A DNA stretch of 64,000 nt from Acholoe squamosa (taxonomy: Eukaryota; Annelida; Polychaeta; Phyllodocida; Polynoidae): assembly GCA_949317995.1 (NCBI GenBank), contig OX439041.1, positions 43,943,269 to 44,007,268 on the forward strand, written 5' to 3'. Positions 1 to 11,670 of this stretch are shown piece after piece. Numbering within the stretch: the stretch's first letter is position 1; each line of letters starts with the position of its first letter. The notes beneath the pieces were generated by a model. It made no database searches. It saw nothing but the letters and a program-made list of their open reading frames with translations, and was not told the origin of the DNA. A program made the position numbers and the translations under genes.

Positions 1-840
1 ATATGGCATGTAGTCAAAAGTAAATATTTTCAACTTTTTTTTTCAAGCCCTCTTCTTGGCCAATTGGTGTACTTCTCAGATTTTCACCCTTATATGCGAG
101 GTATAACGGTAGGTGGTACTTTTGAACTGCTGCAGACTCTCGTGTAGGCTTGCTCAATTCTGTAGATTTTAATATGAAAGAACTGAAAATAAAAAAACGA
201 AAATCAAAAAAATATATTTCTAGTGAATCAATTTCTAGTGAATCTACTGCACAGCAGAGAGAGGAGAGGGATGAGGGGTATGGTGGCGTTGACAGGAGAG
301 CTCAGAGCCTGCCGCCAGTCTACATCTCTTGGAGACAAGAGGAGGAGGAAGGGGCAGTGAGTTTATAAGGGAGGAAGAGGAGTGGGGAGAAAAAGGAGAG
401 GAGTACAGGTTAGTCAGGTTTGTTTGTTTGTTTGTTTGTTTAGTTTTACGTCCGGGGGCCATCGAGGAACTCAGACATTCAAGGTTAGTCAGGTGGATTC
501 AGGGTAGGGATATGGCGATTGAAACGGAGAGGGAATGGAATAGAATAGCTGAGGGTTGTTGAATAAATGAATGGCCCATCAAATGGGACATATAGAGGAA
601 AGGGGGGGGGGGAAGACTGATCTTCAGGCAGACTTTGTGTCTTATTATCCACCTTGTAATTCAAGGTTTCACTCCTAGACTAGAGAGGACACAGTATAAA
701 CCCCTTGCCGGGCCTGGCAAATAACAACTAACCCCTGTGCCCTCTAATTAATACATACAGTACTCTGGAGAGTACTACGATATCACAGCTGTATTTTGCA
801 AATTCCCACCAAATCCTAGTGAACATGAGTCGTGCTGGGT
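1..840. other. Non-coding stretch, no gene seen
   Basis: No supported gene. Contents are a purine-rich low-complexity block (about 240-410), a (TTTG)n LINE-like tail (about 417-485, listed separately) and a poly-G run near 601-611. Short open frames here come from the purine bias and have no recognisable domain. Confidence 0.6.
417..485 (-). repeat. LINE/SINE 3' tail remnant with (TTTG)n
   Basis: A run of TTTG units is followed by a short block reading TTTTACGTCCGGGGGCCATC and a few more bases. The same block occurs in opposite orientation at 49755-49800. Read on the minus strand it is a conserved 3' end ending in ACGTAAAAC plus a simple tetranucleotide tail, as in CR1/L2-like LINE or SINE 3' ends. 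Clade assignment is inference. Confidence 0.45.
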
Positions 841-879
841 GAGGGATGTGTGAGTACATTGAGTGATAATGAATAATGT

Positions 880-1200
880 CATTTTGTGTGATACAATGTC
901 AACTCTCACTCAGCTTGACAAACCTTCACTTACTTCAGCAAGACCTGAGAGAGCATGCATCAACATGTGTCAATACCTGTCAACTCTCACAAAGCTTCAC
1001 ATGTCTTCACTCATTTCCATAAAGATGTGAGGGGAACTGGGTGAGCAAGTGTCAACATGTGTCAATACTTGTCAACTCTCAAGCAGCTTCACATGTCTTC
1101 ATTTACTTCAATAAAGATGTGAGGGGACCAGGGTGAGCATATGTCAACATGTGTCAATACTTGTCAATTCTCACCTAGCATGACATTTCTTCACCAAGCC
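880..1200. repeat. Short tandem repeat, about 90-bp unit, about 3 copies
   Basis: The phrase TCAACATGTGTCAATAC recurs near 962, 1051 and 1143. Each copy is followed by CTCAC/CTCAAGC and TTCACATGTCTTCA or a variant. The spacing is about 90 bp. Related TGTGTCA-rich sequence appears near 11600-11670 and 16800-16930. Confidence 0.6.
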
Positions 1201-1439
1201 TTCAACAATAAGAGACTATGGAAACTGTATGGATTCTCATGGCTTGTACTTTGCAGAGTTGGCCTATTGAGTAAATGTCAATATGAGAATTTATGTTTCA
1301 CAGAGCAAGTTCCTTTCTTACATGGCATGAAATACATATGAATCAGGAACATAATGATAGCCAATCATATGTGATTTAGTGCATACAAAATGTCTAAGGA
1401 TAGGGCATTGCCCTAAAATGATCTATGGGCAACTGTGTT

Positions 1440-3835
1440 CTATGTGCTATGCTAAACTATGCTTTAACTAATTGCTGACAAATAGTGAGTAATTACTGAC
1501 ATATATTGAATAGTTGCTCACAAACACTGCATTATTACCGACATAGGAGGAGGTATTGGCATATATTGACTGAATGCTGACAAAAAGTGAGTAAATACTG
1601 ACATATATTGACTAATTGCTGACAAATTGTATGTAAATACTGACATGTGTTGACTAATTTCTGATATCTAGTGACTAAGAACTGACATATCCTGAATAAT
1701 TGCTGACAAAGAGTGTGTAATTACTGACATATATTGACTATTTCTGATAAATAGTGAATAATTACTGACATATATTGACTAATTGCTGAAAAAGAGTGAG
1801 TAATTACTAACATATATTGACAAATTTCTGATAAATTGTGAGCAATTACTGACATATATCGATTAATTGCTGACAAAAAGTGAGTAATTACTAATATATA
1901 TTGAATGATTGCTGACAAATAGAGAGTAATTACTGACATATATTGACTATTTCTGATAAATAGTGTATAATTACTGATATATATTGACTCATTGCTGAAA
2001 AAGAGTGAGTAATTACTGACATATATTGACTAATTTCTGATAAATTGTGAGCAATTACTGACATATATCGACTAATTGCTGACAAAAAGTGAGTAATTTC
2101 TAATATATATTGAACAATTGCTGACAAAGAGAGTAATTCCTGACATATTGACTATTTCTGAGAAATAGTGAATAATTACTGACATATTTTGACTAATTGC
2201 TGAAAAAGAGTGAGTAAATACTGACATATATTGACTAATTCCTGATAAATTGTGAGCAATTACTGACATGTATCGACTAATTGCTGACAAATAGTGAGTA
2301 ATTACTAATATATATTGAATGATTGCTGACAAATAGTGAGCAATTACTGACATATAGACTAATTGCTGACAAATAGTGAGCAGTTACTAACATATATTGA
2401 CTAAATGCTGATAAAATGTAAGTAACTACTACCATGTATTGATTAATTGCTGACAAATAGTGAATAATTACTAACATAATTATATTAACTAATTGCTGAC
2501 AAATAGTCCATAGATACTGACATACTTTGACACATACCAGTCAAGGCAGGATGCACAATTGAATCAATGGCTATTTCTCTGTTATATATTGACTAATTGC
2601 TGACAGACTGTGAGTAAATACTGACATGTATTGATAATTGCTGTTATAGAGTGACTAAGTACTGACATATATTGACTAATAGCTGACAAATCGTGAGTAA
2701 ATACTGATATATATTGACTATTTGCTGACAAATAGTGAGTTATTACTAATATATATTGAATAATTGCTGACAAATAGTGAGCAATTACTAACATATAGAC
2801 TAATTGCTGACAAATAGTGAGCAGTTACTAACATATTTTGAATAAATACTGATAAAATGTAAGTAACTACTACCACGTATTGACTAATTGCTGAAAATAG
2901 TGAATAATTACTAACATATATTAACTAATTGCTGACAAATAGTCCATAGATACTGACATATTTTGACAAATACCAGTCAAGACAGGATGCACAATTGAAT
3001 CAATGGCTATTTCTCTGTTATATATTGACTAATTGCTGACAGATTATGAGTAAATATTGACATGTATTGATAATTGCTGACAAATTGTGAGTAAATACTG
3101 ACGTATATTGACTAATTGCTGACAAATTGTGAGTAGTTACCGATATATATATATTGAATAATTGCTGACAAATAGTGAGCAATTACTAACATATAGACTA
3201 ATTGCTGACAAATAGTGAGCAATTACTAACATATATTGACTAAATACTGATAAAATGTAAGTAACTACTACCATGTATTGAGTAATTGCTGACAAATAGT
3301 GAATAATTACTTATATATATTAACTAATTGCTGACAAATAGTCCATAGATACTGACATATTTTGACAAATACCAGTCAAGGCAAGATGCACAATTGAATC
3401 AATAGCTATTTCTCTGTTATGTATTGACCAAAATGCTGACAGATTGTGAGTAAATAATGACATGTATTGATAATTGCTGATATTCATTGACTAAGTACTG
3501 ACATATATTGACTAATTGCTGACAAATAGTGAGTAATTACTGACATATATTGACTAATTGCTGACAAATCGTGCATTATTTCTGACATATTTTGACTAAT
3601 TACTGACAAAATGTGAGTGCATCATGTAAATCTGGGCATGATGCACAAATGATTAAAATGCCATTAATCAATACTTAGTCGCTAGGAGTATACTGACTAA
3701 TTGCTGATAAATTGTGAGTGAATACTGACATATTTCGACTAATTGCTAACAAATAGTGAGTAATTACTAACATAAAAATTATATTGATTAACCACTGACA
3801 AATAGTGAGTAATTACTATCATACCATAACACTAA
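1440..3835. repeat. Degenerate satellite array, 42-bp unit, with higher-order repeats
   Basis: The basic unit starts TGACATATATTGACTAATTG, continues CTGACAAATAGTGAGTAATT and ends AC, 42 bp in all. Dozens of diverged copies are present. A longer higher-order module containing CAGTCAAGGCAGGATGCACA recurs near 2533, 2967 and 3372, about 400-440 bp apart. Fragments of the same array, with the same module, lie at 25233-25475, 30403-30602 and 44939-45735. Because 42 is 14 codons, long minus-strand open frames appear, but they only encode the repeat. Confidence 0.9.
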
Positions 3836-3935
3836 CACTAACCTGTTATAGCCCTAAACTCAATACATGTACCATAAAAATACAGATTAAAACACAAATT
3901 AAAACACAGAATGACGTCAACATTTTCAATCAAAC
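3836..3935. repeat. Unique flank of the 42-bp array family
   Basis: This segment, starting after CACTAACACTAACCTGTTAT and ending at GACGTCAACATTTTCAA, is repeated almost exactly at 45735-45835, immediately after the second large satellite block. The satellite is therefore part of a larger dispersed unit that ends here. Confidence 0.65.
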
Positions 3936-5026
3936 ACCAGAGAATGGGTGATGGAAAGATATCCATTCAGTGCAAACAGGGCTTGCGCAGGTATTGATGT
4001 GTAAAGCTTATCAACAGTGATAATGCACTGTTAACTAGCATTTGGATCTAAAAGGTTTAAGCATGTGATCAAGCAATGGCTGCCTCCATTGAACAACTTG
4101 TTTGATGCTATACAAAGGTAGAGGAGGGGTCTTTCTTTTCTACTGTTCAGATTCCACTAGTCACTAGGTGCAGTCAGTAGTTTATACTTGCAAGCATATG
4201 AATTCTATAAGGGACCAATGGAACATATCTATATTATATTGAACAGTACCAAAATACTGCATAATTATGCTAATTATGCAAATGATACGCGCGGATATGG
4301 AATGTTTGGTATCAATCTGGGGTGTTTTGTCCCCCTAAAGGACATGCCCCCCTAAAAAATTTGTTTCAGAAAAGAATAAGCAAAATAATTTTTTTGACTT
4401 GCAGCCTTTTCGGCCTGAGCTGGTCCACCTGCGCCCTACCTCCAGCCAAAACCTATCTGTTTTCAGTGTCACCGGTGAAAAAGGGCAGGTTTGAGGAAGG
4501 AATGGATCGAAATATAGGCTTTTTTGGGACGCGGGGGCAGACGCCAGTCCAGGCACTGGCAGAGAGGTCCAAGAACTGGCAGTTTTACAAAATAAATCAT
4601 ATCTCCCTTAATAATAGGAGTTTCCCATAGTGTGACCTATAGATAAAGGGTAGCTTGAGCTGGCGAACGTCATGGCGTTCTTTATTTTCAAATATGCACA
4701 ATGGGAACAAAGTTATCACCAACTTAGTGATCTTTTAAGGACAAATAAATGCATTGGTGCATCACGCTGACCTTATGGAATAAAATGACAGGTGGTCTAA
4801 GGGTCTCTCAGCTAATAAAAATGTGTAGAGTCTATTATACCAACCTAGCGATATTTTAGGCCTATTCAGCGATCTTTTAAGGACAAATACTTTATTTCAT
4901 GGCCAAATACAATGCTGTACCTCTATCTGGGGTGACTATAACAATGTTTAGAGTCAATTATACAAAGTTTTCGATAATTTTAGTCTATAATTACACCTAT
5001 TATAATAGGGGTATCATACTTATGTG

Positions 5027-5098
<72 letters not shown>

Positions 5099-5687
5099 TG
5101 TAGGTGGCCTTTAGTGGGTTAATGGAAGGCTTTCACGGCTTCATGAAATCAACAAGAGGACAGGATAGAAACGGAGAGGGGATAGAGAGGGAATAGAGTA
5201 TGTGCGGCCCCTGGAGAGCCTGCTAATCCTGTAAGGATCACAGTGTGAATCAATGCATCATAAACCCTATGCACTGCCCTATGTATACCCCTATAGAAAC
5301 AGACACCAGTGCATTAAAGGGTTAAAATGGGTTTTCACGGCTATATCCAGGGTGAGTAGACTTTCTTTGTCCAAGCACTAACAGCCAATATTAAAAGGAT
5401 AAGTTGGTCCCTGTGTAACCCTATGTGTAATCCTATGAGTAAAAAAGGGCTAGGCTATAGCAAGTCTACACTAGAAGGGCGATTCAACATCGGTGAACAT
5501 GGTTCTTGTAACTATTCTATGGTCTGTCTAAGACCATAGAATAATTAGACATAATAACTTAACCAGTTTCTGAAATAAACATGATTAAAAAAAATAATAG
5601 CTCATTTGTTTTGTCTATGGGACATAGCACTGAATTGGAATTGCCTATGTTTTACATGATATCTATGTATCTGTTTGTCCTGGCTTG
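3936..5687. other. Non-coding stretch
   Basis: No gene supported. It includes a (TA)n microsatellite at about 5033-5093. The 102-codon open frame starting near 4322 has no recognisable domain, no homologous neighbour and no splice context. Confidence 0.55.
5033..5093. repeat. (TA)n microsatellite
   Basis: About 30 uninterrupted TA dinucleotides. Confidence 0.95.
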
Positions 5688-5692
5688 ATAGG

Positions 5693-5859
5693 TGTAATGT
5701 TCTAAGGGCTATGACCTGAATGATCCATGATTTTAACTCCTGGAGATACACACACAACACTGAACCAAAATGGCTGCTGGACTCAAACTAATTATTTATT
5801 CACAAGAGGTCACATGACCTAAATACTGGTCTGTGATTGGCCGATGGCTCAACACTACA
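5693..5859 (-). repeat. 3' LTR of the minus-strand Gypsy element
   Basis: This 167-bp LTR begins TGTAATG and ends CACTACA on the plus strand. It carries a 20-bp segment around ACACACACAAC that the other LTR lacks. The copies are otherwise close, with a few substitutions. Confidence 0.92.
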
Positions 5860-5871
5860 TCTCTCCCTTTT
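5860..5871 (-). promoter_or_regulatory. Polypurine tract
   Basis: Reads AAAAGGGAGAGA on the minus strand immediately before the 3' LTR, the expected plus-strand priming position. Confidence 0.75.
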
Positions 5872-6192
5872 AGAATAAACCTTGGGTTATTCGTAATGTT
5901 GAAACACATATTTAGGATAAAGACACTATGAAAGTACTATTCAAATGTTCAGAATATATACTGTCAGTTAAGAATGTTTATAGTAAACCATGTCAGCATC
6001 TTCTCGTATATATCAGATATATCAGTCACTGTCCTTTTGCATATTGAATGCGCGTACTAGTTCTCAAATAAATGAAACTTATGTATCTACCATAAAATTC
6101 ACAACATATGTATAAGGAGAGGATAGACTGTCCTCATCCTTTATAAAGATCTTGGGGATTATTCTGCCCCGTGTGGAAGATCTTTATTTTCC

Positions 6193-6738
6193 CTAAACTA
6201 CATAGTCTTTTAACCATGCTGGCTTTGATCTGTTACGTTGTGGTCTTTCATTAACCACAACTGGTTGCTTTGGAGTTGAACGCTGAGGAGTTACTGGTAT
6301 TTCAGCATTCGGACGTGGTGGTGTGACAGGCATAGGACCTGTCTCAGGCACGTCAACAGGTTGTTGAGTACTTCTAGTTGGATAAGGCATCATCCTGGTA
6401 GCCTCATCATCACTCTCATCTTCTGATCTCACAGGTTGAATGTTCTTGTCAATAACTTTAAACTTAGAGGTGTTCCTTGTGATGTGTTTGTCACCTCTAT
6501 TAGCAGTGACCATTGACCCTTTACGCTCCGTAACAATGTAGGGTTTGGAGTCATACCGTGTTGTTGTCTTGTTCCGTCGAGGTTGCTCTACCAGGACAAC
6601 ATCTCCTTGTCTGATGTCACTGGGAACAGCACATCTCCGTTCATCTGGATAAGACTTCATTTTAGCCTTTGCTTGCTCATCTTGGCGACGCATCACACTA
6701 TCATCCCTTTCCTCCCCTAAAAATGAAGGAAGTTTCAC
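6193..6738 (-). pseudogene. Integrase C-terminal region of the minus-strand Gypsy element
   Basis: Encodes the C-terminal part of the integrase. It has a basic stretch, then an SH3-like segment around DIRQGDVVLVEQPRRNKT, then an acidic and proline-rich tail ending KPAWLKDYVV just before the 3' LTR region. It is read in a different frame from the integrase core at 6701-7357 and overlaps it by about 40 bp. At least one indel near 6740 therefore separates them. The element is not expected to make an intact polyprotein. Confidence 0.75.
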
Positions 6739-7357
6739 CTTGAATGGACAACAGCAGGCGACTCACCAGTTGTACAGTGAGGTGTAGCGCGGTAGTTACG
6801 AAAAACTTGTTCATTTCCTGTTTCCAAGGCTGTCTCTCAGTGCGTGCACCTTTCACAACCTTGCCTAGATTTCTCATGAATCGCTCATACTCGCCATTCG
6901 CCTGAGGCCATAATGGTGTGATCCTTCGATGATGGAAACCAGAGTATTTGGCAAAGTCTGCAAACTCTGCTCCTTGAAATGGAGGTCCATTGTCAGTCTT
7001 GAGTTCAACTGGGTTTCCAAGCGTTGAGAATAAGTCATCTAGGACTGGTATGACAGCCCTAGCACTTGTAGAATACACCGTCAACACTATTCGGAATCTT
7101 GAGTAATCATCAATGATGACCAGCAGATATTCTCCTGTCGGTAAGGGTCCATAGAAATCTGCGCTCAACATCTTCCATGGTCCATCTGGAAGTGGAGTCA
7201 TCATAAGTGGTGTCTGATATTGTTTCTTAACCACAGCTTGACAAGGCAGACACTGATCGATTCTCCTCTTCATCTTAGCATCAATACCTGGAAACCAAAC
7301 TTTGGTGCGGATATGTTTCTTTGACTTCACAAGACCCAAGACCTTGGTGACCCTCAT
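6701..7357 (-). pseudogene. Integrase core of the minus-strand Gypsy element
   Basis: The zinc-binding C..C pair (CLPCQ) is followed by a retroviral-type integrase core. The first catalytic Asp is in SADFYGPLP, the second in KTDNGPPF and the Glu in NGEYERFMRNL, so the DDE triad is visible. In a Ty3/Gypsy element this domain inserts cDNA into the genome. The upstream HH part of the zinc domain lies at the 3' end of the RT/RNase H frame (7281-8828). The two frames overlap by about 77 bp, so an indel separates them. The end of the frame loses resemblance to integrase after about residue 190, marking a second indel. Confidence 0.85.
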
Positions 7358-8828
7358 GTGCTAAGTCAATAGCTCTGTCTTGTAGACTTAGAGGCATTAC
7401 CAGTCTTGTACCCCGAAGAATGTATGAGTTGTCATGAGCTACAGTAAGCTCATCCTTTACCCTGTGATAGGCCTCATATGTTCCTCGATCCGGACCTGGT
7501 CTCAGTAATTTGTGCCACTTGTTCTCTTTGATAGCAGTAGCAACTTTCCGAAGAGTATCATCTGCCATGGAAGTCAGTGGCTTATGGTCGGTGACTATAG
7601 TGAAAGGACTGCCTAGTACATAGAGATGATACTGCTCACAACCGAAGACAACTCCAAGTGCTTCTCTCTCTGTCTGTGAGTATCTCTGTTCCACTGGAGA
7701 CAGTGCTCTACTTGCAAAACTAACCACGACATTCTCTCCATTGATCTTCTGTGTCAGTATCGCTCCCAGACCAACCGGACTCGCATCGACAATGATCTCA
7801 GTCGGTTTGTCTGTATCATAGTAGCGGATTACTGTATCCTCACGTAAGGATTTCTTCAACTCCTTGAAAGCATCTTCCTGACGTCTACCCCAGTTCCACT
7901 CAACGTCCTTCTTAGTAAGCTCTCTCAGAGGCTCAGTTATTGTCACATAGTTCGGGATGAACCTAGCACAGTAATTGGCCATACCAAGCAGAGAACGTAC
8001 TTCTGTTGGAGTCTGGGTAGAATCAGCTTCGTTAAGTGCGGCAACCTTATCTGGGTCTGGTGACATACCTTCCTTGGAGAAGACATATCCTAGATACTTA
8101 AGATTGTCCTTGTTCCGAATACACTTTGCCCTATTCAAAGTTAGGCCCTTCTCACGGAGTCTCTGTAGCACCCTCTGTAGACTGTCATCATGGCTCTCTT
8201 GGGTCTTGCCATAGATCAGAATATCATCACTGACATTCAACACACCAGGAATACCTTCCAGTGACTCACGGATAGCATTCTGGAATATCCCAAAGTTCAG
8301 CCTTTTATATCTCCACAGTCCGATATGAGTGGTGAAGGTAGTGATGTACCTTGACTCCTTGTCCAAGAATAACTGATGATACCCCTGGTTCAAGTCCAAT
8401 TTAGAGAACTTGACTGACCCGTTCAGATCACTCACTATTTCTTCAATAGTAGGCATTATGTGTCGGACCCTTAGAATAGCCTTGTTTGCACTCTTCATAT
8501 CCACACACATTCTGATGTCTGTAGGATCACTGGACTTTGGTGGAAAGACAGGTTGGGAGACCCAGGGTGTTGGTCCCTCCACACGTTCAATGATGTCGTC
8601 TTTCTCCAATTGTCTGAGTTTCTCTTCAACCTTACTTCTCAGATTGATGGGGATCCTTTTGTGTGGTTTTGCCACAGGTGGAATACTCTCATCTATATGC
8701 AGCTTGACAGTAAAGTTTTTCAACAGTCCCACTCCTTTGAACAGTGGATCTGAGTCATCAAAGCATATAGCAAGGAGGCGTTCCATGTTTGCTTGTATGA
8801 GACCTAATGCCTCTCCAGTCTCACTCAT
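7281..8828 (-). pseudogene. Reverse transcriptase-RNase H of the minus-strand Gypsy element
   Basis: A 515-codon frame. N-terminal RT fingers come first, then the palm with KLDLNQGYHQL and the active site as SDDILIYG, where Tyr before the Asp pair is replaced by Ser. Next come the thumb, RNase H motifs (IIVDASPVGLGAIL, TEREALGVVFG, TDHKPL) and the start of the integrase zinc domain (HEGHQG). It copies the element RNA and removes the RNA strand. The ATG used here is internal: an apparent 4-bp duplication around 8822-8832 puts a stop just upstream and shifts the frame relative to the protease. The altered catalytic tetrad, frame breaks and transposon insertion indicate an inactive copy. Confidence 0.9.
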
Positions 8829-8843
8829 AAGTCAGCAAACTTC

Positions 8844-8946
8844 CTACGTTTTCTTCTGTGACAAAGAATAATGCATCTGTCTTCTCGTCATGAACCTGAA
8901 TACAAGCTCTAAATCTACCTTGGATGTTGATTGGTACTTTAGATGT
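8844..8946 (-). pseudogene. Protease/linker fragment beyond the transposon insertion
   Basis: This short segment continues the protease-to-RT linker on the far side of the 966-bp insertion. Removing the insertion and one ATAA copy rejoins this stretch with 9917-10975 in frame, which supports the inferred insertion boundaries. Confidence 0.7.
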
Positions 8947-8950
8947 ATAA

Positions 8951-9916
8951 GGGTCAGGTCGTCAGAAAGTGTAAGATTTTGCCCTTGAAGGACCTGAAAA
9001 ATTGTTTTTCTAATTGATTTATATAACCTTAACAAAGTTGTGAAGGGACATACCCTCAGCTCAGAAAACCAAAAAATACCGACTTAGGATGTTCGGTTCC
9101 ATTTTTATCGCTTGTTTTGTGTCATGTAACGTCCGGTACCAAAATGATGAAATATGGAGGTAATTAAAGTGGCTCTGAGTAATATAGGAATGTCCCATTA
9201 TGAATAACAAACACATGAAATAACAAGGCCAATATGTCTATAATTGACTTTAATTATAAATCAGACAAAAAATTGAGTTATGCATGCAAAGTAGACTGCC
9301 CCTTACATGTTGATAAAAGTACTGGACGTTACGTAACGTCCGGTACTTTTATCAGAATTATTTCACATAAGCTGCTCTCACATGGCAACAAATGCAGATA
9401 GACACACAATTTTTTCACCAAAGTAGGGGACAATAGGAATCTTCATATGGGTAATAACAAAGATTTTGAAGCTCAATTTTTCTCCATGTTTTATAACTGA
9501 TTTAGATTTAGGTACCGGACGTTACAAATTACAGATTTCCATTTTCAAAGACACATAATGAAAAATTCTCACTCAGTAAGGTGTCCAAACCTCATGGAAA
9601 TGATACCTATGATCATATACAATACAAAAAATAACTTTGGGATACTCCAGATGTTCTTTATTCAATACAGGACACTTGTAAAAAATACAAAAAGTTAAAA
9701 AGGATAAATTTGGCCCTTTTTTCCACTTCGGCAGGCTATAAGTCTGAGAGTTTTTGATGGATGACCACAAATTTACATATTTCTGAGAGCCCTATGTGTC
9801 CTCTATCAAATGAGTCTATGTAAGACAAAATTGGCTCAAACCTTCTTTCTCCAGACTCATAGAAGTCTAAAATGGCCCAAAAACACAAAATCTACTGCTT
9901 TCTGACGACTTGACCC
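8951..9916. mobile_element. 966-bp non-autonomous TIR transposon inside the Gypsy protease
   Basis: Termini are inverted: the left end begins GGGTCAGGTCGTCAGAAAG and the right end is its reverse complement with one change. Similarity continues to about 31 bp. A 4-bp ATAA target duplication flanks it (8947-8950, 9917-9920), and excising one copy restores the host reading frame. There is no coding capacity. Inside are four copies of GTAACGTCCGGTAC or close variants in both orientations, two of them forming a near-perfect 44-bp palindrome at 9311-9354. The superfamily is not clear from the ends. Confidence 0.85.
9311..9354. repeat. 44-bp palindrome in the TIR transposon
   Basis: Two 22-bp arms meet with no spacer (9311-9332 and 9333-9354), with one mismatch. 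The central sequence is GGACGTTACGTAACGTCC. Confidence 0.9.
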
Positions 9917-10975
9917 ATAAGCTTTCACAACAACATCTGGGGGTTGCAGCGTCGGCTTTATCTCCATACTCTTGAATGCAGCATTGTCAATGATGTTGAT
10001 ACCTGCTCCCGTGTCAAGAATGAATGGGATCCTGGTACCATCAACCTCTGCCATCACCTTCAGCATGTTGCTGTTCTTAGAAGTTGTAGGCTTCAGTGTG
10101 TAGATGTACTTCTCACCAGTATCATCATTTGTATCCTCCCTGACCTTGTTCATACGTGCCTGTTTCTTCTTTTTCTTCTTCACTTCTGCCTTCAGCTTAG
10201 GCTTTTCTTCTTTAGAAGGTGAAGTACAGCATCGTGCAAAATAATCAAGGTTACCACACTTCCTACAAGTCTTCCCTTTGGCAGGACACCATCGTTGATC
10301 ATGCCGGAAATTGCAAGAACTACAGCGTGCCAGTTGTCCCTTGTCTGCAGGTTTAGGCTTCTGAGACTCTTGTTGAGATGACTTCTGTTGCTGTTTAAAC
10401 TTGAGCCTATGTACAGATGTCTCACCTCGCTCAATAGTACTAGATTGTTGCTCAGACATCTCCATAGATCTACCTTTGTCTAAGATCTGGTCAAGTGTCC
10501 AGTTCTTGTTCTCCAGAGCGTCTTTCCTCAACTTGGAAGATCTACAATGTTGAATCACCTGAGACTTCAGTTCACGCTTCAAATCAGTGAATTCACAGTA
10601 CTTGGCAAGCTTCCTCAATTCAGTGACATACATATCCAGAGTTTCACCTGGTTCCTGCTCTCTCATGCGGAACTCATAGATGCCAAACTCAGGATTCACT
10701 TGAGGTATAAAATAGTCATTGAGAGCATCACGCACTACTGTATAAGCATCCTGATTGTTTGCAACCACAGGATCTGGGATAGTCAGTGTATCACAAATGT
10801 CATCAACCTCCTCACCTGCATAGTGTAACATCAGAGACTTCTTCCTTGCAGTATCTGTTATTGTCAGACCAACCATCAGCTGTTCAAAATGTCGTACCCA
10901 AGTTTTCCACCTGACCCCGACTGTGTCTCTGTCTGACAGATCAAAAGGTGGAAAGTGTGGCAGAGCCTCAGCCAT
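9917..10975 (-). pseudogene. Gag and start of protease of the minus-strand Gypsy element
   Basis: The ATG at 10975 opens a Gag protein beginning MAEALPHFPPFDLSD. The capsid-like region contains WKTWVRHFEQLM and is followed by paired zinc-knuckle cysteines (CSSCNFRHDQRWC, CRKCG). A lysine-rich stretch follows, then the aspartic protease motif FILDTGAGINII. Gag packages the RNA and the protease matures the polyprotein. The frame continues upstream of 10975 without a better context, so the internal ATG is preferred. Reading left past 9917 runs into the inserted transposon and ends at an unrelated stop at 9857. Confidence 0.85.
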
Positions 10976-11285
10976 GATTGCCTTCAAGCACAGATGCTCA
11001 GGGTTACTTACCGGATCAACAGTTAATGTAAGTAAAGTCACTCACCCTGTCTTGGAAGTCTTAATCAGTCCTACCTCAATACAGTGGTGGTGGTAGTAGC
11101 ACACTGTTGGCCTGCTCCTGGATCTTAGCGCACCTAAGCAGTGGCAGGTGTAAACACAGAGCAGCAGCAGGTAAGCAGGGAGAGGAACTCCAATCCAGCT
11201 TGAAAGTGAGCTATTTCTCCAAAATTCTCCTTATTCGCCCAATAACTCGTGCAAAATCCTATCTCTCTTGGATCACCGAGTTACC

Positions 11286-11303
11286 ATCCCATCCTCGTCG
11301 CCA
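11286..11303 (-). promoter_or_regulatory. Primer-binding site, tRNA-Ser
   Basis: On the minus strand this reads TGGCGACGAGGATGGGAT. It matches the complement of the 3' end (CCA included) of a typical animal tRNA-Ser(GCU) as I recall it. It starts 2 nt inside the 5' LTR, where minus-strand DNA synthesis is primed. Confidence 0.85.
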
Positions 11304-11305
11304 AA

Positions 11306-11452
11306 TGTAATGTTCTAAGGGCTATGACCTGAATAATCCATGAATTTAACTCCTGAACCAAAATGGCTGCTGGACTCAAACTAATTATTTATTCACAAGA
11401 GGTCACATGACCTGAATACTGGTCTGTGATTGGCCGATGGCTCAACACTACA
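11306..11452 (-). repeat. 5' LTR of the minus-strand Gypsy element
   Basis: A 147-bp LTR pairing with 5693-5859 and lacking that copy's 20-bp segment. It is followed by the second ATAGG target duplication. Confidence 0.9.
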
Positions 11453-11457
11453 ATAGG

Positions 11458-11670
11458 ATATGAAGGTTTAATGTCTACTAATCAGCTAGGTCACAGCTGA
11501 TTAGAGCAAATATACAGGAACTCTTCATAGGCTGGTGAAAAAACTCTGTATTGAGTGATAATAGGGGCAGATACTTTGTCCAACATTAGCATGACAGACT
11601 GTGTGAGGAGATGTGAGCATGTGTCAAGATTCACCAACTCTCACCCACCATGACACAACTTCACGCACAA
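11458..11670. other. Non-coding spacer
   Basis: No gene seen. The right part (11600-11670) is TGTGTCA/CACCATGACAC-rich sequence, related to 880-1200 and to 16800-17000. Confidence 0.5.

Larger units (their letters stand above)
5693..11452 (-). mobile_element. Ty3/Gypsy LTR retrotransposon, minus strand, decayed (Mag-like)
   Basis: Two related LTRs (5693-5859 and 11306-11452) flank a minus-strand gag-protease-RT-RNase H-integrase order. A perfect 5-bp target duplication ATAGG lies at 5688-5692 and 11453-11457. The minus-strand 5' LTR is followed by a primer-binding site matching the 3' end of tRNA-Ser over 18 nt (11286-11303). A polypurine tract lies next to the 3' LTR (5860-5871 on the plus strand). 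tRNA-Ser priming and the domain order fit the Mag branch; the branch call is inference. The coding region has several frameshifts, and a 966-bp DNA transposon interrupts the protease region. Confidence 0.92.

Noticed and set aside
1721..2794. Several minus-strand open frames of 65-93 codons rich in MSVITHYLSAISQY-like repeats
   Set aside because: They are the translation of the 42-bp satellite (14 codons per unit) and drift with it; no start context, domain or splice signal.
1440..3835. Regularly spaced repeats resembling a CRISPR array
   Set aside because: Units are contiguous with no unique spacers, highly degenerate, and in an animal genome.
4322..4630. A 102-codon plus-strand frame with CPPKGHAPLK start
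   Set aside because: No domain, no conserved context and an equally long antisense frame; likely chance.
8410..8871. A 153-codon plus-strand frame opposite the Gypsy RT
   Set aside because: Antisense shadow of the RT coding sequence.
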